The notes under the pieces are model-generated. The model was not told the origin of the DNA, made no database searches, and worked only from the letters and a program-made list of their open reading frames with translations. From positions 62,001-126,000 of the forward strand of contig VZSF01007905.1 of the NCBI GenBank assembly GCA_013398295.1: a stretch of 64,000 bases of DNA. The letters are read 5' to 3'. Below are positions 46,870-61,019 of the stretch, piece by piece (positions within the stretch are counted from its first letter, which is position 1; every line of letters starts with the position of its first letter). A program made the position numbers and the translations under genes. The stretch comes from Chionis minor (Eukaryota; Chordata; Aves; Charadriiformes; Chionididae).

Positions 46870-49800
46870 TGTCCTTTCAAATGAAGGCACAATTTCAGAC
46901 TGTGTGAGTTGCACAGACCAAGATATGCACTTCAGACTGCATACTGGGCTGTACTGGGTGACAATTGTAGATGGGACTTTTGCAGGGTGATCCCTGTCCA
47001 CCACACTTGTTTGCTTCCCATGTAACTGTCTTCTCCTCTCCCCTGCATCGTGGGCACAGCAATTTGCAGGGTTTTCCTTCTTGGTACAGCCGTGCAGCCC
47101 TGCTTTCCCAGCTCTGGCATTAGACTGGCTGAAAACTTTCCATCCGTAGATGTTTGCTTTATGGGAAGGAGCTTTTTGCACAGCATGAAACTTTCCATTG
47201 TATTCACGACCGGTTTTGGGCAAACTAATTCAAGGTGAAAAAATCCTGTCCCTGAGAGCTGACTCCACGGGCACTAGCACCCCCAGGGCACAGACAGCCC
47301 CCCGCTCCTCGCTGGAGCCGGACCCCAGGGGCAGGAGTGCTGCCAGCAAGGGGTGGCACAGCCTGACCTTGTAAGTCTGCCCATGGAGACACGCTGCTCT
47401 GGGGAAAGGGGGGCTGTTGGCTCAGGTCACACCAGATGGAAATTCAGGAGAGAGCCCAGTGATGGTCTGGCCTGCTGTGTGCAAAGCCCTGGCTGCTTTC
47501 CCCCGCAGGGAGTGGAAAGCTCGCAGGTAGCAGGATTTCCTCCCTTGTGCACAAGCCAGCTGCCTTCCTGGCAGTGGAGGGAGCTTGTGTTTGGCAGCCC
47601 CTGAGTTGCTGAAGGGCTGGGTGCTCATTTCCTGAGTGAGTCCTGGTTCCCCCCCCACACTGTGCGTCTGCCAGCGCTCCCCAAACTTTCTGCAGGATCC
47701 ACAGTATTCATACGGCTGCTTGCTAAAAGGGCTCTGCAGTCATCCTCCGCATGCGGAACTAAAAGGTGGGATCTTTCATGGATGGTGATAACAAGCTTTC
47801 CATTAGGGCACAAAAAAACCCTGTTTGCATGGTGTAAGCTGGGCGAGGTCCTGCATGCTGACTGCTTATAGACACTTGGTTCACTTGGTGTTGGGAAAGC
47901 ACAGGATGAGCAGACCTTGCTGGCCTTCCACTGTGCCTAATGTGTAAGGCTATGTTTAAACCAAGAGGGGGGACTGCAAAATTGGAAAATAAGGCCCAGT
48001 GGTGCATCATATTAAGGGTAGTTGAGCTCACCTGAGACCAGTGAGTTACACAGCTGTCCTGGCTATAAAAGCTGGCCAGGGAAGCAGCCTGGCTTGCTGC
48101 CCTGAAAAGGAGATAGGGATGGGGTGTTTTGAGGCAGGGAGGCTCTTCTGGAGGTGGGAGATTTCTGTTTTTGCCTAACAGTTCAGGAGCTTCTGTGTTA
48201 GGGACGAGAACAAAGGGAGGTGAGAAGAGAGTCTCTGAGATCAGACTTAGGGCAACAGAAAAATGATGGGCTCTAATCAGAGGCTCCAAATGGAAAATAG
48301 AGATAAACCTATGTGGGTGGCATCTGGCCTAGGACTGACTCATGAATGTCTCTGGAGATACAGAGCCTCTAGCTTGCTGCCCTCTCTTGCTGCGAATAAT
48401 CTTGTGCTCCTAGAGAAAAGGCTCTGAGGAGAAGGGTTTGTGGAAGGGGATATGCTTGGATGAAAAGAGCAGGCAGGGAGCTATCAAAAGCTTTCCTGAG
48501 ATGAACTGTGTTCTGGTGGGTGCGCACAGTTTCTGTGCTCATCTCGCCTATCCTGCAAGGTGGTGGCATGGGAATTGAGACCATATTCGTGCTGCCCAAT
48601 GCAAAATGAATGCTGATAGCTTTATATTGCTTCCCTATGTTATAAAACAACCTTGAGTTCATGTTAATAGCTTGATAGGGGACTTAAATGTTCTAAATTA
48701 GAACAAAAACCCAGTGTCTCTGTTATTAGGAGGTCTTTAGCAACCAGGACAGGTTTAATCATTGAGTGGATAAATCTGCAGTTGGATTGAAGCCTAATTG
48801 CCCTGTGATGAATCACTCTGTAATATTTCATACAAAGCACTAGGCTTACAACTAAGTCTAAGTGGGGAGATCTGCGGTGTCTATTGTTGCACTCAGGTCA
48901 CTGATGCACATTCGTATTTTAACTTGATTCTGGTGCTTTGAAGGAAAGTAGGGAAAAGAAATAACTTACCAGTTCTGTGAAAGCAGCACAAAGGTATTTC
49001 AGTCTAGCTTTTTTCCAACTAGAAAATAAGCCACTGTGTTTTACCCTCTTTGCCTGCTGCAAGCCAGAGGCCGTTTCAGGACTGTGTTTGCGCTGCTGCT
49101 GTCTGAAAGCTTGGCTATGGGTCTGGCTTGCTTGGCAAAGGCTAGAGCAGTGCCAGGCAAGCCGGCTTACGTGGTGACCTTAGCGCTGTGTCTGCTCTTG
49201 CCAGAGGTAGTTAATTTCCCTAAATGCCATTCTTCAAGGTATTTTTGAGGGGCTTGTTGCTAACGTCCTGCTGGCTGTGAAGTCATGCCTCCAGCCACCA
49301 GATCAGAGGTTTCTCTGCAATGTCCAAGGGTAAAGCCAAGGGCTATGTCCTTGTTAAAGCTGGGAGAGGGAAACGTGGCCCTGGACTTACCCTGCTTGGT
49401 AGGAGAGGCAGATTATGTTTTGCTGGGTTTTCCCATTAAATCCCTATCTCCTAATAAAATACTATGAGAAAAAAAATTCATTGTTCCTGCCAAATTTAAC
49501 AGGAAATTGAGAATAAATATTTTACTTCAGCAAGCTTGCTTTTTAGCAGCCCAGGCTTTTCCTGGGGGTGGGTAGACGCCTGCTTGGTCTATCCTTTAAG
49601 CCAACTCTGGCAGAGCAACACGCTGCAGGGGGCTGAGCCCTGCTTGAGACCACACTGGAGCCAGGTTTTCCGAAGGGAATGCAACTCTGACTGCTGTCAC
49701 ACTTTCCCGTTCACCTTCTCCAGGCATTTCTTGCAGCTGAGCTTAAATACAAGGAGAGGAATATGAGTTTTGCCTCCAAACATGAAATCAGCTTTGTGTA

Positions 49801-52800
49801 ATACCAGTTTGGGGCAAAAAAGGTAGGTTTTTAGCCCTGGTTGTGTTAGTAGAGATACCGAGTGCACTGCTGTGCTGTAGGAAAGGGGCTGAACACACAA
49901 GAGTGGGTAAAGAGTGGCAGTCACAGTGTGGCAGCTATTGATGAGCCCTGGCCTGAAACAGCTCTGAGAGAAGGGTCTCTGCTGGTCTGCAGAATTGCTC
50001 AGGATACAGCAGTACTCCTCATCTGTCGTTTTGTGTGAAAAGAAAGGAACAGCCATTAAAAGTGATAAACAGTCTTAATGGCAAATGGGAAGCCCAGATA
50101 ATAGAGCAGGAACAAAATGCAGTTTTTCTGCATCTACCAGAAAAACAAATCTTTTTATCCAGAGGGAAAAAAATTACTAATGCAGCCCAAAAGCAAGGGA
50201 GAAGGCAAGTGGTGCATAATGAAGTAATTAAACTATTCTGTAATAACCATGTTAAAGCAGCAAAAGATATTTTTTACAAGTGGGTTTTTTTGGGTTTTTT
50301 TTTGCACAGGTGGCAAGGAGGCTGATGTGGGAGAGATGACTGGTACCTGGGAGGGCAGGACAGCCTGCAGCCCACCATTCTTGGAGTGTGACCTGTTTTC
50401 CTGGCCAGCCCAGCTGCCTGAGCAAAAGCTACCCTTCCCATCTCCTGCACAGTGCAAAATGAAGTCCCCAAGACTATGTGGGCCCATCGAGGTGCTTTAC
50501 CAAGGTTGCAAGTGGCTGTGGAAACAGCCAGGGCACAACAAAAGTTTTCCATTCAGCCCCCGCGCGCACGGGTGAGTGAGCTGGAGGAACGGTGACATCC
50601 CTGGCACCATCTGCATGTTCTTGTAATCAAGGCTGGGTCAGAGCTGCAAGAGGTTGTGTTTTTTCTAGCTGAAGGGAAACTTCTGCCATGTATTCACCTA
50701 CCTCTCAGCGCCTGGCAGCTCTTACACCTGATATTCAAAAGCCCACATGCAGTATTTTCACCAGATGAGCAACTCTTCTCTAAGCAGATAATATTTTGCT
50801 GCACAGCATTGTTTCAGGTCTTTCTGAGAAAGCTGCAGCCTGGGGGAAATCTCTTTAGTTTGTCTGTTTGTTTTTCTTCTCTTGCCTGATGAAAACAGAC
50901 CCATGTCTGATGTCGGCACCATCAAGCTCCACAGGCTGAAGCTTGAGGAGGCGTCTCATTTCAGCAGGTCTCCCAAGGGGCCAAAACCAGGACAGCAATT
51001 CATCTGTCCTCCAGGGCCATGGGACAAACCCCCAAGGAATAAGCCCATCTCCTCAAGCCCTGCTGCTGCTGCTCAGCAGAATGGCTGGCTTGTGCCCTCA
51101 CTCCATCAAAGCTGGAAAGCGCATGTCTGGCCTGCTTGTGCTCCTGGTTCTTTCTCCCAAAACTTCCGGAGGTTACTTTGTCACCACAGGTCTGTCTTGT
51201 GTAGCTGACCTATTTGAACTATGATACAGGATCGTCTCAGCAGGTTTTGCTGCAGCCCTAACCTTAGTTCTGTTGAATGTCCCGGACCAAACAAGCCACC
51301 CTCGATTTTCACTTCCATAGCGCAACATTTGCCCAGTTGTAAGAGAAGTGCTTGTGGTGGGCACGCTTTCATTTCCAGGGAACACAAGCAGGGGGTGCTT
51401 ACTTTTCTGTAATATTTTTAAAACAACCTATACATTTCTGTATGGAGGTGGAACTCCGTGTTAAAGCTGTAGCTTTTTTCTAAAACCTGGTAGAGAGGTC
51501 TTTGGTTTCTGTTTAGCTGTTTAGACAGTTAAAATTATTCCTGTATGACCTGCAGGTTTCATCCTGCTATGTTCTAGAGGGACTTTTCACAGGCCACAAA
51601 TTAGACTAGATCAACAGTCTTATGTGGACACCAGAGAGGTAATTATAGCTATAAATGAAACAGTATTTCTGCTGTGCTTGACAGCAGTAAATGCAACAGA
51701 AAAAGCTGAAAACAAAAGGGGAAGGATATTAGAAAGAATGAAAAGTAAGGGATAGGAGGGATTTAGACAAACGCACTAAAGGAGGCATCTTCCTTGGAGG
51801 GATTTGGAAATCCAGCTAACAGTTTCATCAGGGAGAAACAGAAAAGAAATATTGTTGACTGCAAAGACCTGGTCTTTTTTGTTCCCTAACCCCACATCAA
51901 GGATGATTTGGGCACACTCCTAGAAGAGAGACATTCCTTTGGAGAATGTTAGTGAAACCCTGGATTTACAACACGCAGCTCTGCAGTTCTTCTTTTTCTG
52001 GCCAAGCCATCCTTGGGATCGGCCTGTATGAAGGAGAGTGGGAATGCTGTGGAAAGTTGCTTGTAGAGCTTTTCATGTGGTTTCCATGGCTAGAAAAGCG
52101 TGTCTGGGTTCCCTGCCTCCTTGTAAGCGGTCAAAACAGCTGTTTTATTTAAAGCGTGGCTTGAAGTCTCAGGTATGTTACGGGAAATGAGCATGGCAGG
52201 GAAAGAGACCAGACCACATGCAACGTGCAGTTCTGTGACACTCCTTGTTTTGCTTGAGAGTCTTTGCAATGGGCCGGACTTAGAAATCTTGATGCTGGCA
52301 GCCCTTTGTACGCTGCGGGTTCTGGGGCTGCCAGTAAGAGACTGTATGGATGCCATGCAGGTGATGTGCACACATGTTGCATTGGGACCTGAGCTGCTGC
52401 TTTTGTTTGCTCTGGTTTGATTTGGCTGTCAAATGGGAACAGGCACTGGTTTGTTTCCAAGGGGCAGAGTCCATTCCTAGGGCTCCTTATTAAGGCATTT
52501 AAACACAAACACCCACTAAGATACCCAGAGGTCTGCTCAATGGTTTTCTTGGTCCTCAGTGAACAGTGCCCTCTACTCAGGCAGTGGATGAAATGTATGA
52601 GCTGGAACAGCGTGCACTGCTAGATGTTGAGGAAAGAGGGAAATGCAATAGCACGTCAAGTCAGGAAACCCCAGTAGTCCTCCAGAAATGAGAGTGGCAT
52701 CCTCCAGAGTGCACAGGCAGCGTTCCCTGTGCGTGCTGCCGCTGGCAGCTGCGAGCAACAGCCCCAGCAGTCGTGCTCAGCTCCACTCTGTCTGCACCCC

Positions 52801-55499
52801 ACTCGCCCCGGTCTGCCCGTGCTCACCTCCCAGTGCCAACCCCAGGGCCACTACGCTGTATTACAGCATTGGGCTGCTCTGCTACAGGGCAGAGCCATCC
52901 CCGTGCATTTGCTGCTCCCAGTCACTGATCTCAACAACCATGCTTTTTTTTCTGATGGCTCCTGCTCCCCATGTTCGTAGTTGGTCATCGCTGCGGGTGA
53001 GCAGGTCCCCTCACGCATCGCTGCGTTTGCTCCTGGCCATGCTCCCCTGACTCTCTTTTCCCTCTTGCTCCTCCCAGCTGCGTTTGCAGTCTGATCTGCC
53101 GTGCCGAGTCCCTTCCATAAAGGAGTGGGAAGTAAAAGATACTTTTTACCCAGCTCTCAGACATGAAGTCATCAGGTTATTTGGCTACCTGAGTCCAGCT
53201 TTCTTGAACTCGCTGGCAGCACAGGACGCAGTCTTGACAGACTGGACTTGCTATTTCTTAAGCAGAGCACAATGCCCCTTTGTGCGGGGTTCCTGGACCG
53301 GCCAGGTTAGGTTTTCTTTGACAAAGCCTCTTTAAATTTCTTTTTTTTTTTTTCCTTCATGGAGTTGCAAAGAAAAAGATTTCTTTCTTCTTTCAGTCAA
53401 ACCTTAGCCTTGCATTTGCACAAAATTGGTGTGTGGCCCTAGAGCTAAGTTTCAGGTTTGTGAATAAACCTGTAACCAAGGGAGTCTGGGCATTTCGTAA
53501 TCAAATTTGTGGGCAACAGAAATGCTATGATTTCAAACCTGGAGAAAGGAGATGGGGCTGGGAAGCCAGAGAATTACAGATGACTCCAGCATCTCCCACA
53601 AGCTCTGTGCAGAAAATTACACCGTTGCTCTGTGTGCAGCTTCCTCATGTGTCAAGTGGCACAAAGCAGTTGTGAGACACATCACAGGAATGGTGTAAAC
53701 CTCTCTTCACGTTTCCAGAGTGCCTGAGGTCCTCTCGTAAAGAGGATGAGAGAAGTGAGGGGGATGGAGGGAGTTTCCTCTGAAAAGGGGACTCCAGAAT
53801 GAGAAACACATTCAGCCACTGCAAACAGCAAAAACACACGCGCTTTGATTCCAGGAGCCAGACCATGCGTGCCTCACATGTGCAGCTGCCCGGATTTATG
53901 GCCTGTTATCCTCTGAGGCAATTACTGGAGTTTGTTGTGGGGATCTGCATGAGCGATGCGCAGGTTGCCCACATAGCCCGGCCTTCTGAGAAATGACACG
54001 CTGCTCGCTCCGCCAGCGCTCGCCATGTGCTGCGGCCGGGAGCAGCTGCGCTGGAAAACCACCACGGAGGAAATCACAAGTTAGTGAGTCACTGAGACTG
54101 CTGCCAGCCTGTCAGGAGTCTCTCCATAACTCAGCTTTCATGTGCCTCTGCCTCTGCTCTGAAGCAGGCTCAGATGCCACCTTGAACAGCAGAATGGTCA
54201 CTAGCAGGTGAGGAAGGACTGGGAGCACATGGACAGACTGACCTGGTTTTTGCTCTCTGGTCCCAAAGGGAGGCGAGCGCTGCGGAGCGGAGAAGTGGCC
54301 CTGGCAGCCCCAAGCACCACGTCCCGTGTCGCCTGCAGCACAGCCAGCGCACCCATCAAAGCTCAGTGGAGGTGTTGCCCCATGCCCCTTCTCCCTGCCC
54401 AGGGCGGGTGCTGCCTGGGACACATCCAGGAGCACACTGCTGCTAGGATACTTTTGGCCCAGCTGCAAGCATCAATATTGAGGTATTCCCAAAGCTGTTT
54501 GTGGCTTTGGTCCAACTATGAGGTCCAAGTGGTTCAGGCTTTATCTGTGCATCGGGAGACCGCTTGCAGCTGCTCTGGCCCAAGCACACGCTCCCTGCGC
54601 TGGACTGCATTTACATCACTAGCAGCGATGAGAACCAGGAGAAAGCTATTGATGTACGTGCATTAAACAGCCCTTCAAGCAGAAGCTTTGTAGCATGAAA
54701 CGCAGGCTCTCATGCATTAAACCAGCTGGCACAGTAAGGGCTTTCCTTTCCAAAATAAGGGCTGTGCTGCCCACAGCCCCAGGGCAGCCCTTTGAGGAGG
54801 CTTCTGGAGACCAAGCTGGAGGGTAAGCCCCTGGGAGAAGGAGGTAATGTTGTGCTGCAGGACAGGGAGCCGGCAGGGATGGTGCTCGCTGTGCTGCAGA
54901 GCTGGGCTGCCTCCCCAGGGCTGCCTGCAGCCGCTCCTGCCTGCGCCCCAGAGACAGCCCCATCTCATCCCACCAGCCCACAGCTTTAAACACCTCTTGT
55001 CCTTAATCCCTAACAAGTGAGGAGCAGGATGCGGAGCAAACTGATTCCAAATGCTTGCACTGGGAGCTCTGGGCTGGGTCTTGCTCCCCTTAAAGCCAGC
55101 GGCAAAATCCACAGGAGGCAGAGGTGCTAAGCTACTCCCTGGTCGAGCATCCGATGCTGTTTTCCTTGGAAGTGAGAGGGGGTCCGTGAGGTACAGTTTT
55201 GTCCATGAGCAAGACCAGGTATTTTCAACATCAAAACAGACAAGAGAGCGAGAAGCATTTTCTATGGAAATGTAGTTGGATAAAGCCTACATTTGGGATT
55301 TGTGCACAGAAATGCTTTTACTGCTTTCTCCTACAAAAAACTGAGCAATAATTCTTGTTTCAGGGCTAGAAGCTTTTCAAGCAATGAAGCTATTCCCTTA
55401 AAATCTCAGCTTTAAAAGCAGCCCATTCTACACTGAGTTTTTGGACGAGTTCTCACCACATTTTTCAGCCAGGTCTGTGCAGCACATGTTCCCCACAGC
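46870..55499. other. Long non-coding stretch, no gene seen
   Basis: About 8.6 kb without a recognisable gene or repeat body. Open frames at 47759-48289 minus, 50035-50325 plus, 52688-53050 plus and 54208-54666 plus lack domains and overlap opposite-strand frames. The section 50035-50280 is AT-rich and stop-poor on one strand, but its lysine-rich translation is unconvincing. A pyrimidine tract ending in aaaacag at 50865-50899 precedes an unrecognised frame. T-rich tracts occur at 50284-50303 and 53340-53354. Confidence 0.5.
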
Positions 55500-55790
55500 A
55501 GCAAGCGGAGGGGTGGCTGCTCCCAGCACCCGAGAGGCGAGGAGGACCGAGCGATCTGCCCGGCGCTCCCTCCCAAGCCTGCTCCATTTGTACACCCGCT
55601 TGCGCCCTTCACACGGGCGTGTGCTCAACTCACCCACAGCGAAAGATCCGCTCCGCACTCTGGCTCTCGGCTGGTGACAGCCACGGAAAGATCACAGTGC
55701 CGGGGAGAGGTGCTGGGGAGGACACTTGACAGCAGGCTGAATTCTTAGCGAGGAGTAATGCCGCCTTGCGTTTCTGGTCTTTGATCAACT
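55500..55790. promoter_or_regulatory. CpG-rich patch
   Basis: About 20 CpG dinucleotides by eye in under 300 bases, most within 55505-55670. It is shorter than a classical island. No TATA box, first exon or recognisable coding sequence adjoins it. It could be a small island, or simply locally unmethylated GC-rich DNA. Confidence 0.3.
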
Positions 55791-58700
55791 GCGATTTAAA
55801 TTGACACTTGGATTTAACTTGCTTTAACTTCCACGTGCAAACTAGCCCAAAGTAGACAGGTCCCTCAGACTGCCCAAGGACACCTCCAGATGAGTTCTGG
55901 TGAGCTTTGATGAGGCAAACTCCATATGTTCTACCCACTCTGTCCCCTCATGGGAAGCACCCACCGGCAGCGCGTCAATGCTGGCTCATCTGCCCTTGCA
56001 GCCCCGGCTGTAGGACATTTTCTTCAGCTGCCCAAAACTCTACCCAAAAGCCCAATTTGTGACCTTCAGGTTTGAAAAATTTGGTCTCACCTTGGGCGTA
56101 GCAGTGGGCAAACTTCCCAGACGGTGTCAGAAATGCTCACGGAATATAAGAAGATACCTTTTCTCAGCGGCAGCAGTAACGCTGGCTGGTCGTGAGCTGG
56201 TCCTTGATAGAGTGAAAATGCAGCGTGGTCAAGGCTCACAGCAGATGAAGCCATTTATGAACTGGGATCACCTTCAGTGGGTAATCTTGGAGGAAAAAAA
56301 ATGGAGAATAAATGCAAAAAAAGAATATAAGAAACGGACTTTGAATTGGGAGCGTCCTGTGTATTGTGTTGAGCTGCTGTTGCACTGTGAAATGTCAAAT
56401 TTACTTTTCTTGAATGAATGACTGAGCTTACTATTTAAAAAAACCAAACCACCATAAGTGAAACACATGGAAAGGAAACAAAATCTTTTCTCTTGGATGG
56501 AGTTAAATGTTCCGCTTGACCAGGTATGATTGAGGTTTCCTTACTTTAGTTTTGTTCTGTTTGCTGCCTTGGTTTGGAAAGGGGGAACACCCCCCCCCCC
56601 ACACACACACCTTTTGGTTAGGTCCACCCAAACGCAAAGCTTTCCAAGCTAAAAAATGACCATTTTGCATCTGTCCCTGTTTTGACCTTCTGGAGGGGCC
56701 CTTTACGTGGTGGCCACCTCACAGCACGTGCCTGCACTCCCCTGGCTGACACAGGGCTGTAGGAGCCTCCCAGCTGGAGCCGTCTTGTCCAGGGCATGTG
56801 GCTGGGACGGTTGGAGGAATGGGAGCTGGCTGCCGTGTGTCATCCCTCTGAAAGTCTCACCACAGCCCACATTGAGCCTGGAAACATGTCCCAGTGCGGT
56901 GTGGCTGTAATTATCGTGTGTTTTGCTGGTAGACAGGGGCTCCCTCTCCAGTCAGTGGCTGCTTCTGCTGTTCAGTAATGCCACTCTCTGCTCTGCTGTG
57001 GCTGCACGTCAACAGAGGTGACAGCTGAAAACATAGCCGGGGACAGACAGGGCTGTTCCCCACACGGGTAAGATGAAAGCTGGGTGTCCTGGCACCCCGA
57101 GGCCACCTTCTACATGTCTGTAGTCAGCAGTACAGGTGATGCTGGTTAAGCAGATGACTTCTTGGTGTGAGTTAGTCTTGATCTTCTTACTGAATGCTTA
57201 CACAGATGTCCTCTGGGTCTTGTGAACATGTGTCTTCAGTTAATTTTCATCAGCAGGGCTAAAGTAAAACACTTTTCCAGTTGGAAAATGAGAGGCCTGG
57301 CATACTCCAAGCAGCAGATTAACAGGCTGGGTCTGCTCCCATTCAATTTCCTAAAGGCAAATTTTCCAACATGCTGGGAGGCAGCCAGGGCTGGTGGTTC
57401 AGCTAGCATGGAGCTGCTTGCTTCCAACACCTGAAGGGCAGAACACTTTGGGAAATGTGGATCCTGCTGGAGGATTACTCTCCCGTAGCATCATCTGCTG
57501 GAAACTGGCTCAACACAAGTGTTTGAAAAGAAAAATTTCACTCTAGGAGTCCTGCATGGATGCAGACACCTGTAGCTCTTTCTGCAGTCACCACCCACAG
57601 AGGGTTTGATTTCAGAAACCAGCTCAGTTGGGTGTTGGTACCCAACACATCACCGCATCCTCCTTTGTGCCCCAAAGATGTGTTCACAAAATGAAGAAAT
57701 CCACTGTTTTCAGCCATGTAGACTTTAAACTGCTTAATCCTAAAAGATGCCTTGAAAACATATGAAGCTCCAGGCCTCACAGCTTGAGTCAGTCGCTGCC
57801 AGTAATTCAGGTGGGATCTGTGTGGGGCAGATTTCCCCACCTCCACATTTTGTGGGGCTTCTTTCTCCTACTGAAACATCTGAGTTGGGCTCTCAGAGGG
57901 GGAGCTCTGGGCCTGACCCGCTTGGGAGATGTCTGCAAGCAGCAGGTAAAACCCGTAGTCAATCTCAATCTCTCTCCAATATAGCTATAGACCATGTTAG
58001 TAGTGAGTACGTGAGAAATGACCCCTTGCCATTCCCAGTGTACTTTGTACTGTCAAAAATTACCAAGAGCGGTGTGAGCAGGTTAGCTTTGCTCCTCATG
58101 CTCTTTGCTGCCATTGCTCTCATTTCTAATGGCTGTTTCCTAAGCCCTGGATTCCCTGCAGCAGGGCAAAAAGGAGGGTATACAAATTAGGAATCGGAAC
58201 AAACGAGCCAGCAAGGCTGGCAGCCTCTTAATCAGTCTTCTTCAGCTGAAGGAGACCAGTTGTGTTAGAGTCAAAATAGCATCTGTGATTTGAGGTCTAC
58301 CTTCATTCTACACACATCAAATCCATATTTTGCTTGCTTTCTCATATCCCAAGGATGGAAATCTTGCTTAGAGTTACTTGTTTGCCTTTGAGTAGATTGT
58401 GTAAAGTGTTGCCCCTCTGATCCTGCGAAGCAGTCGCATAACAGCCCAGCTTTGCTCAGCAGAGGCACCCCCCCGGCAAAGCCAGCGTGGAGATCAAAGC
58501 CAAATCTTCTCCTTCATGACTTTCCTCTTACAATTTTTTTTCTCTCTTCTACTTTTTTTTTCCATAATCAGAGTCTTGACTCCTTTTTCTTCCCTGTTCA
58601 GGCTTGAGATCAAACAGGCCAGACATCTGCTTTGGTATTTTTTTAATCATTTTAATGATTTAATAATTTGTAGGGAGGAGGTAGAAGAGGGAAATGAAAA

Positions 58701-59583
58701 TAATGACAAAGCCAAAAAAATGACACCATTTCTTTAATTCAGGCACAGTCAGGAGTGCCTGTTCTTCCCTCTTCTTCTTTTTTTTTAATCTTGAGGAAAT
58801 CATCATGATGATTGTAACTGATGTACTCTGGCAAAACATTTAAGTAGACGTGTGCCTGAAAGCATGAATCGCATCTATTTTCTTCTTCTTTTAGGAAATA
58901 TGTTATACTGATTAAGGCTTTTTCATCTGAAAACGCAAAAAACCTGTTGGAAACACCTCATCCCTGTGAGGCAGGTGGAGACTGTGCTGGATGGGCAAAA
59001 GGAGGTGGCGAGTTTGGGCAGCTTTTCCAGTGGGATGCAAGGAGCGACAAAAAAAAGGCAGTCGTCTCTTCAAAGCTGGACCATATTTTCCATTAAAAAT
59101 CCATTCATTTCTCTCACCTGCATCTTATCTGGGGATGAGTTACTGCCACTGCCCAAGACACTCAGCAGAGGTATGGTCTCATGCCAGGGTCACCCTCCTT
59201 CTCTGACTTTTGGGAAGATCCAAACCAGATATTTTAAGTCCTCACAGTTTTAATGAGTCATGGGACTGGGGTTGCAGGAGGAAGAGCGTGGCCGGGAGGC
59301 GTGCGGGGACAGCCCCCAAGCTGGGGAAGGAAGCGATGCTGCTGGCTTTATTCACGGATCGCCTCTCTGTCACGGGGGATCCTCCCCTCACCGTGAGGTC
59401 TTATTTTTCACTCAACCTCACACCGTCCGTGCTGTAAAAGCATCAGGCCAAAAGATTATGTGCAAACTCACTCACACTGCTTGCTTTCAGGGAGAAGGCG
59501 CTCAGCCTGCCAGCCGTCTCTGGGAAGAGGTCTTTTTGCAAAGAGTGATGGATGACAAGAATTTAGGATGTCATTCTGGTTCC
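55791..59583. other. Non-coding stretch, no gene seen
   Basis: Contains a C11(AC)5 microsatellite at 56590-56611 and pyrimidine tracts at 58536-58562 and 58768-58787. Frames 56059-56421 plus, 57762-58190 plus and 59260-59592 plus show no recognisable domain. The section 58500-58740 is AT-rich. Confidence 0.5.
56590..56611 (+). repeat. C-run plus (AC)n microsatellite
   Basis: Eleven C followed by five AC units and a C. Likely length-polymorphic and prone to sequencing error. Confidence 0.8.
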
Positions 59584-60030
59584 CTTATTTAAATTTAAAT
59601 ACACGCTAAATATTTTATGATTATGGAGAGGTCATTTGAATGCACACACTATGCACCGTCATCTTGCTCCTCATTTCTTTGCGTAAAAGTTAAAAAACTT
59701 CAAGTAGAAGAGTCAATACAAACACGGCATCCAAATGTGGCGTATAATCCTCCTTATCTGCATGCCATTGCTCAAAACAAATGCATTAATGTATTTTATG
59801 TTTCATGGTTATGAGTTGCCCTGAGGATAATCAAATCAAGATCAAATGCACCTGCAGAAGATAAGGTCGCTGATACTGTTTCCCACCCTTTCGCACTCTG
59901 GCTGGTAGTTTCACTGCAATCTCATTTATTACTCTCTTTTAGTTTCATTGCTGTTTCTTTAAAGATTGCTTTTCCATATGGATAGATTAAGTATAGGGTT
60001 TTTTAAGCTGTATGGTCTGCAGAAATGAGA
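59584..60030. promoter_or_regulatory. AT-rich candidate conserved regulatory block
   Basis: Starts with a 16-base perfect palindrome TATTTAAATTTAAATA at 59586-59601. It continues with repeat-free AT-rich sequence holding many candidate sites: atgcattaatgtattttatg (59780-59799), gataatcaaatcaagatcaa (59826-59845) and tttccatatgg (59971-59981, an E-box CATATG). The texture resembles other vertebrate conserved enhancers. Function is inferred from composition only. Confidence 0.3.
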
Positions 60031-61019
60031 CTTGCTGACAAAGCTGGCAGTCATAGATGTGATTCTGTGACTGAGAAATAATGCGCAGAAGTGGATCACA
60101 GTCTCCCAAAGGGAGGGGAATTTCTTGGAGCGCACAGTCTATAGAAGTGCCCGTGTCTCCACCTCGCCTGCCCCTTAATCAAGCAATCATATCGGCCCCC
60201 TCACTCCTTTCAGTGGGGGAAAATTTGCAGACAAATTCCTGCCAGCGGGACGTTGGAGCTCTCCTGGGTGGCGGGATAAAGATACATGTCACCTCCACCC
60301 GGCCCTGCTGCCGGCTCACGCTGGGAGCGTGGCTGGGGAGCCCGGTGCTGGCTGCGGGGCCGGTCACTTCCAAATCCCCGTCAGAAAGTGAAATAAGACC
60401 CAGCTCCCCAATAGCTTGGCAGACCCATTGACCAAGGCAAACAACTGTGTAAGTGGTCCCATATGCTGTAGGTACATTAGAGGGACATAAATTGTGCTTT
60501 GTGCTCACGGTGGCGGTGGCTTGCCCCCACTGCGGAATTGCTCTCGCCTTTTATTTATTGGAGGGTCAGCTCCTCTTCCCAAAAGATGCACGAGTGACAC
60601 CACAGCTCTGAAAACAGGATCTTCCCCTGTTGATTAGCCAGGAGAAATATTTGAAGCGATGCAACCACCAACGTTTCAGGTGGTGAGTGTTGTTGTCGTG
60701 GGGTACCTGCGGGGAAGCAGCTCTCTCCTCCAGCCTTTGTCTCTACAGCTCCCTCGTCACCAAATGAAGATTGTATGGGCAAGGATAAACAAAGACCCTG
60801 TTCATATGAGGGAAGTTTTGGGGGCAGAAAGGACTGAAAGGCTCAAGATACGGCAAGGCTTAATGCCGTAAATCTGATTAATTTACCTTGTGACAATCGT
60901 AACAAAAAAGCGAGGGCTGGGAGCCGGGGCTGCGGGCTGACCTTTTGCTTGCCCTGAAAGGCGGCACAATAGGGGCTGGGGCTGGTCAGGGGAATGACCC
61001 TGCCTTTCACTGCTACCTG
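60031..61019. other. Non-coding stretch, no gene seen
   Basis: Locally GC-rich at 60240-60370. Frames 60081-60431 plus and 60179-60508 minus overlap and are unrecognised. No repeat body was identified. Confidence 0.5.

Noticed and set aside
51600..51630. String ttagactagatcaacagtc resembling an old CR1 3' end
   Set aside because: Only about 20 bases agree and the flanks do not extend the match.
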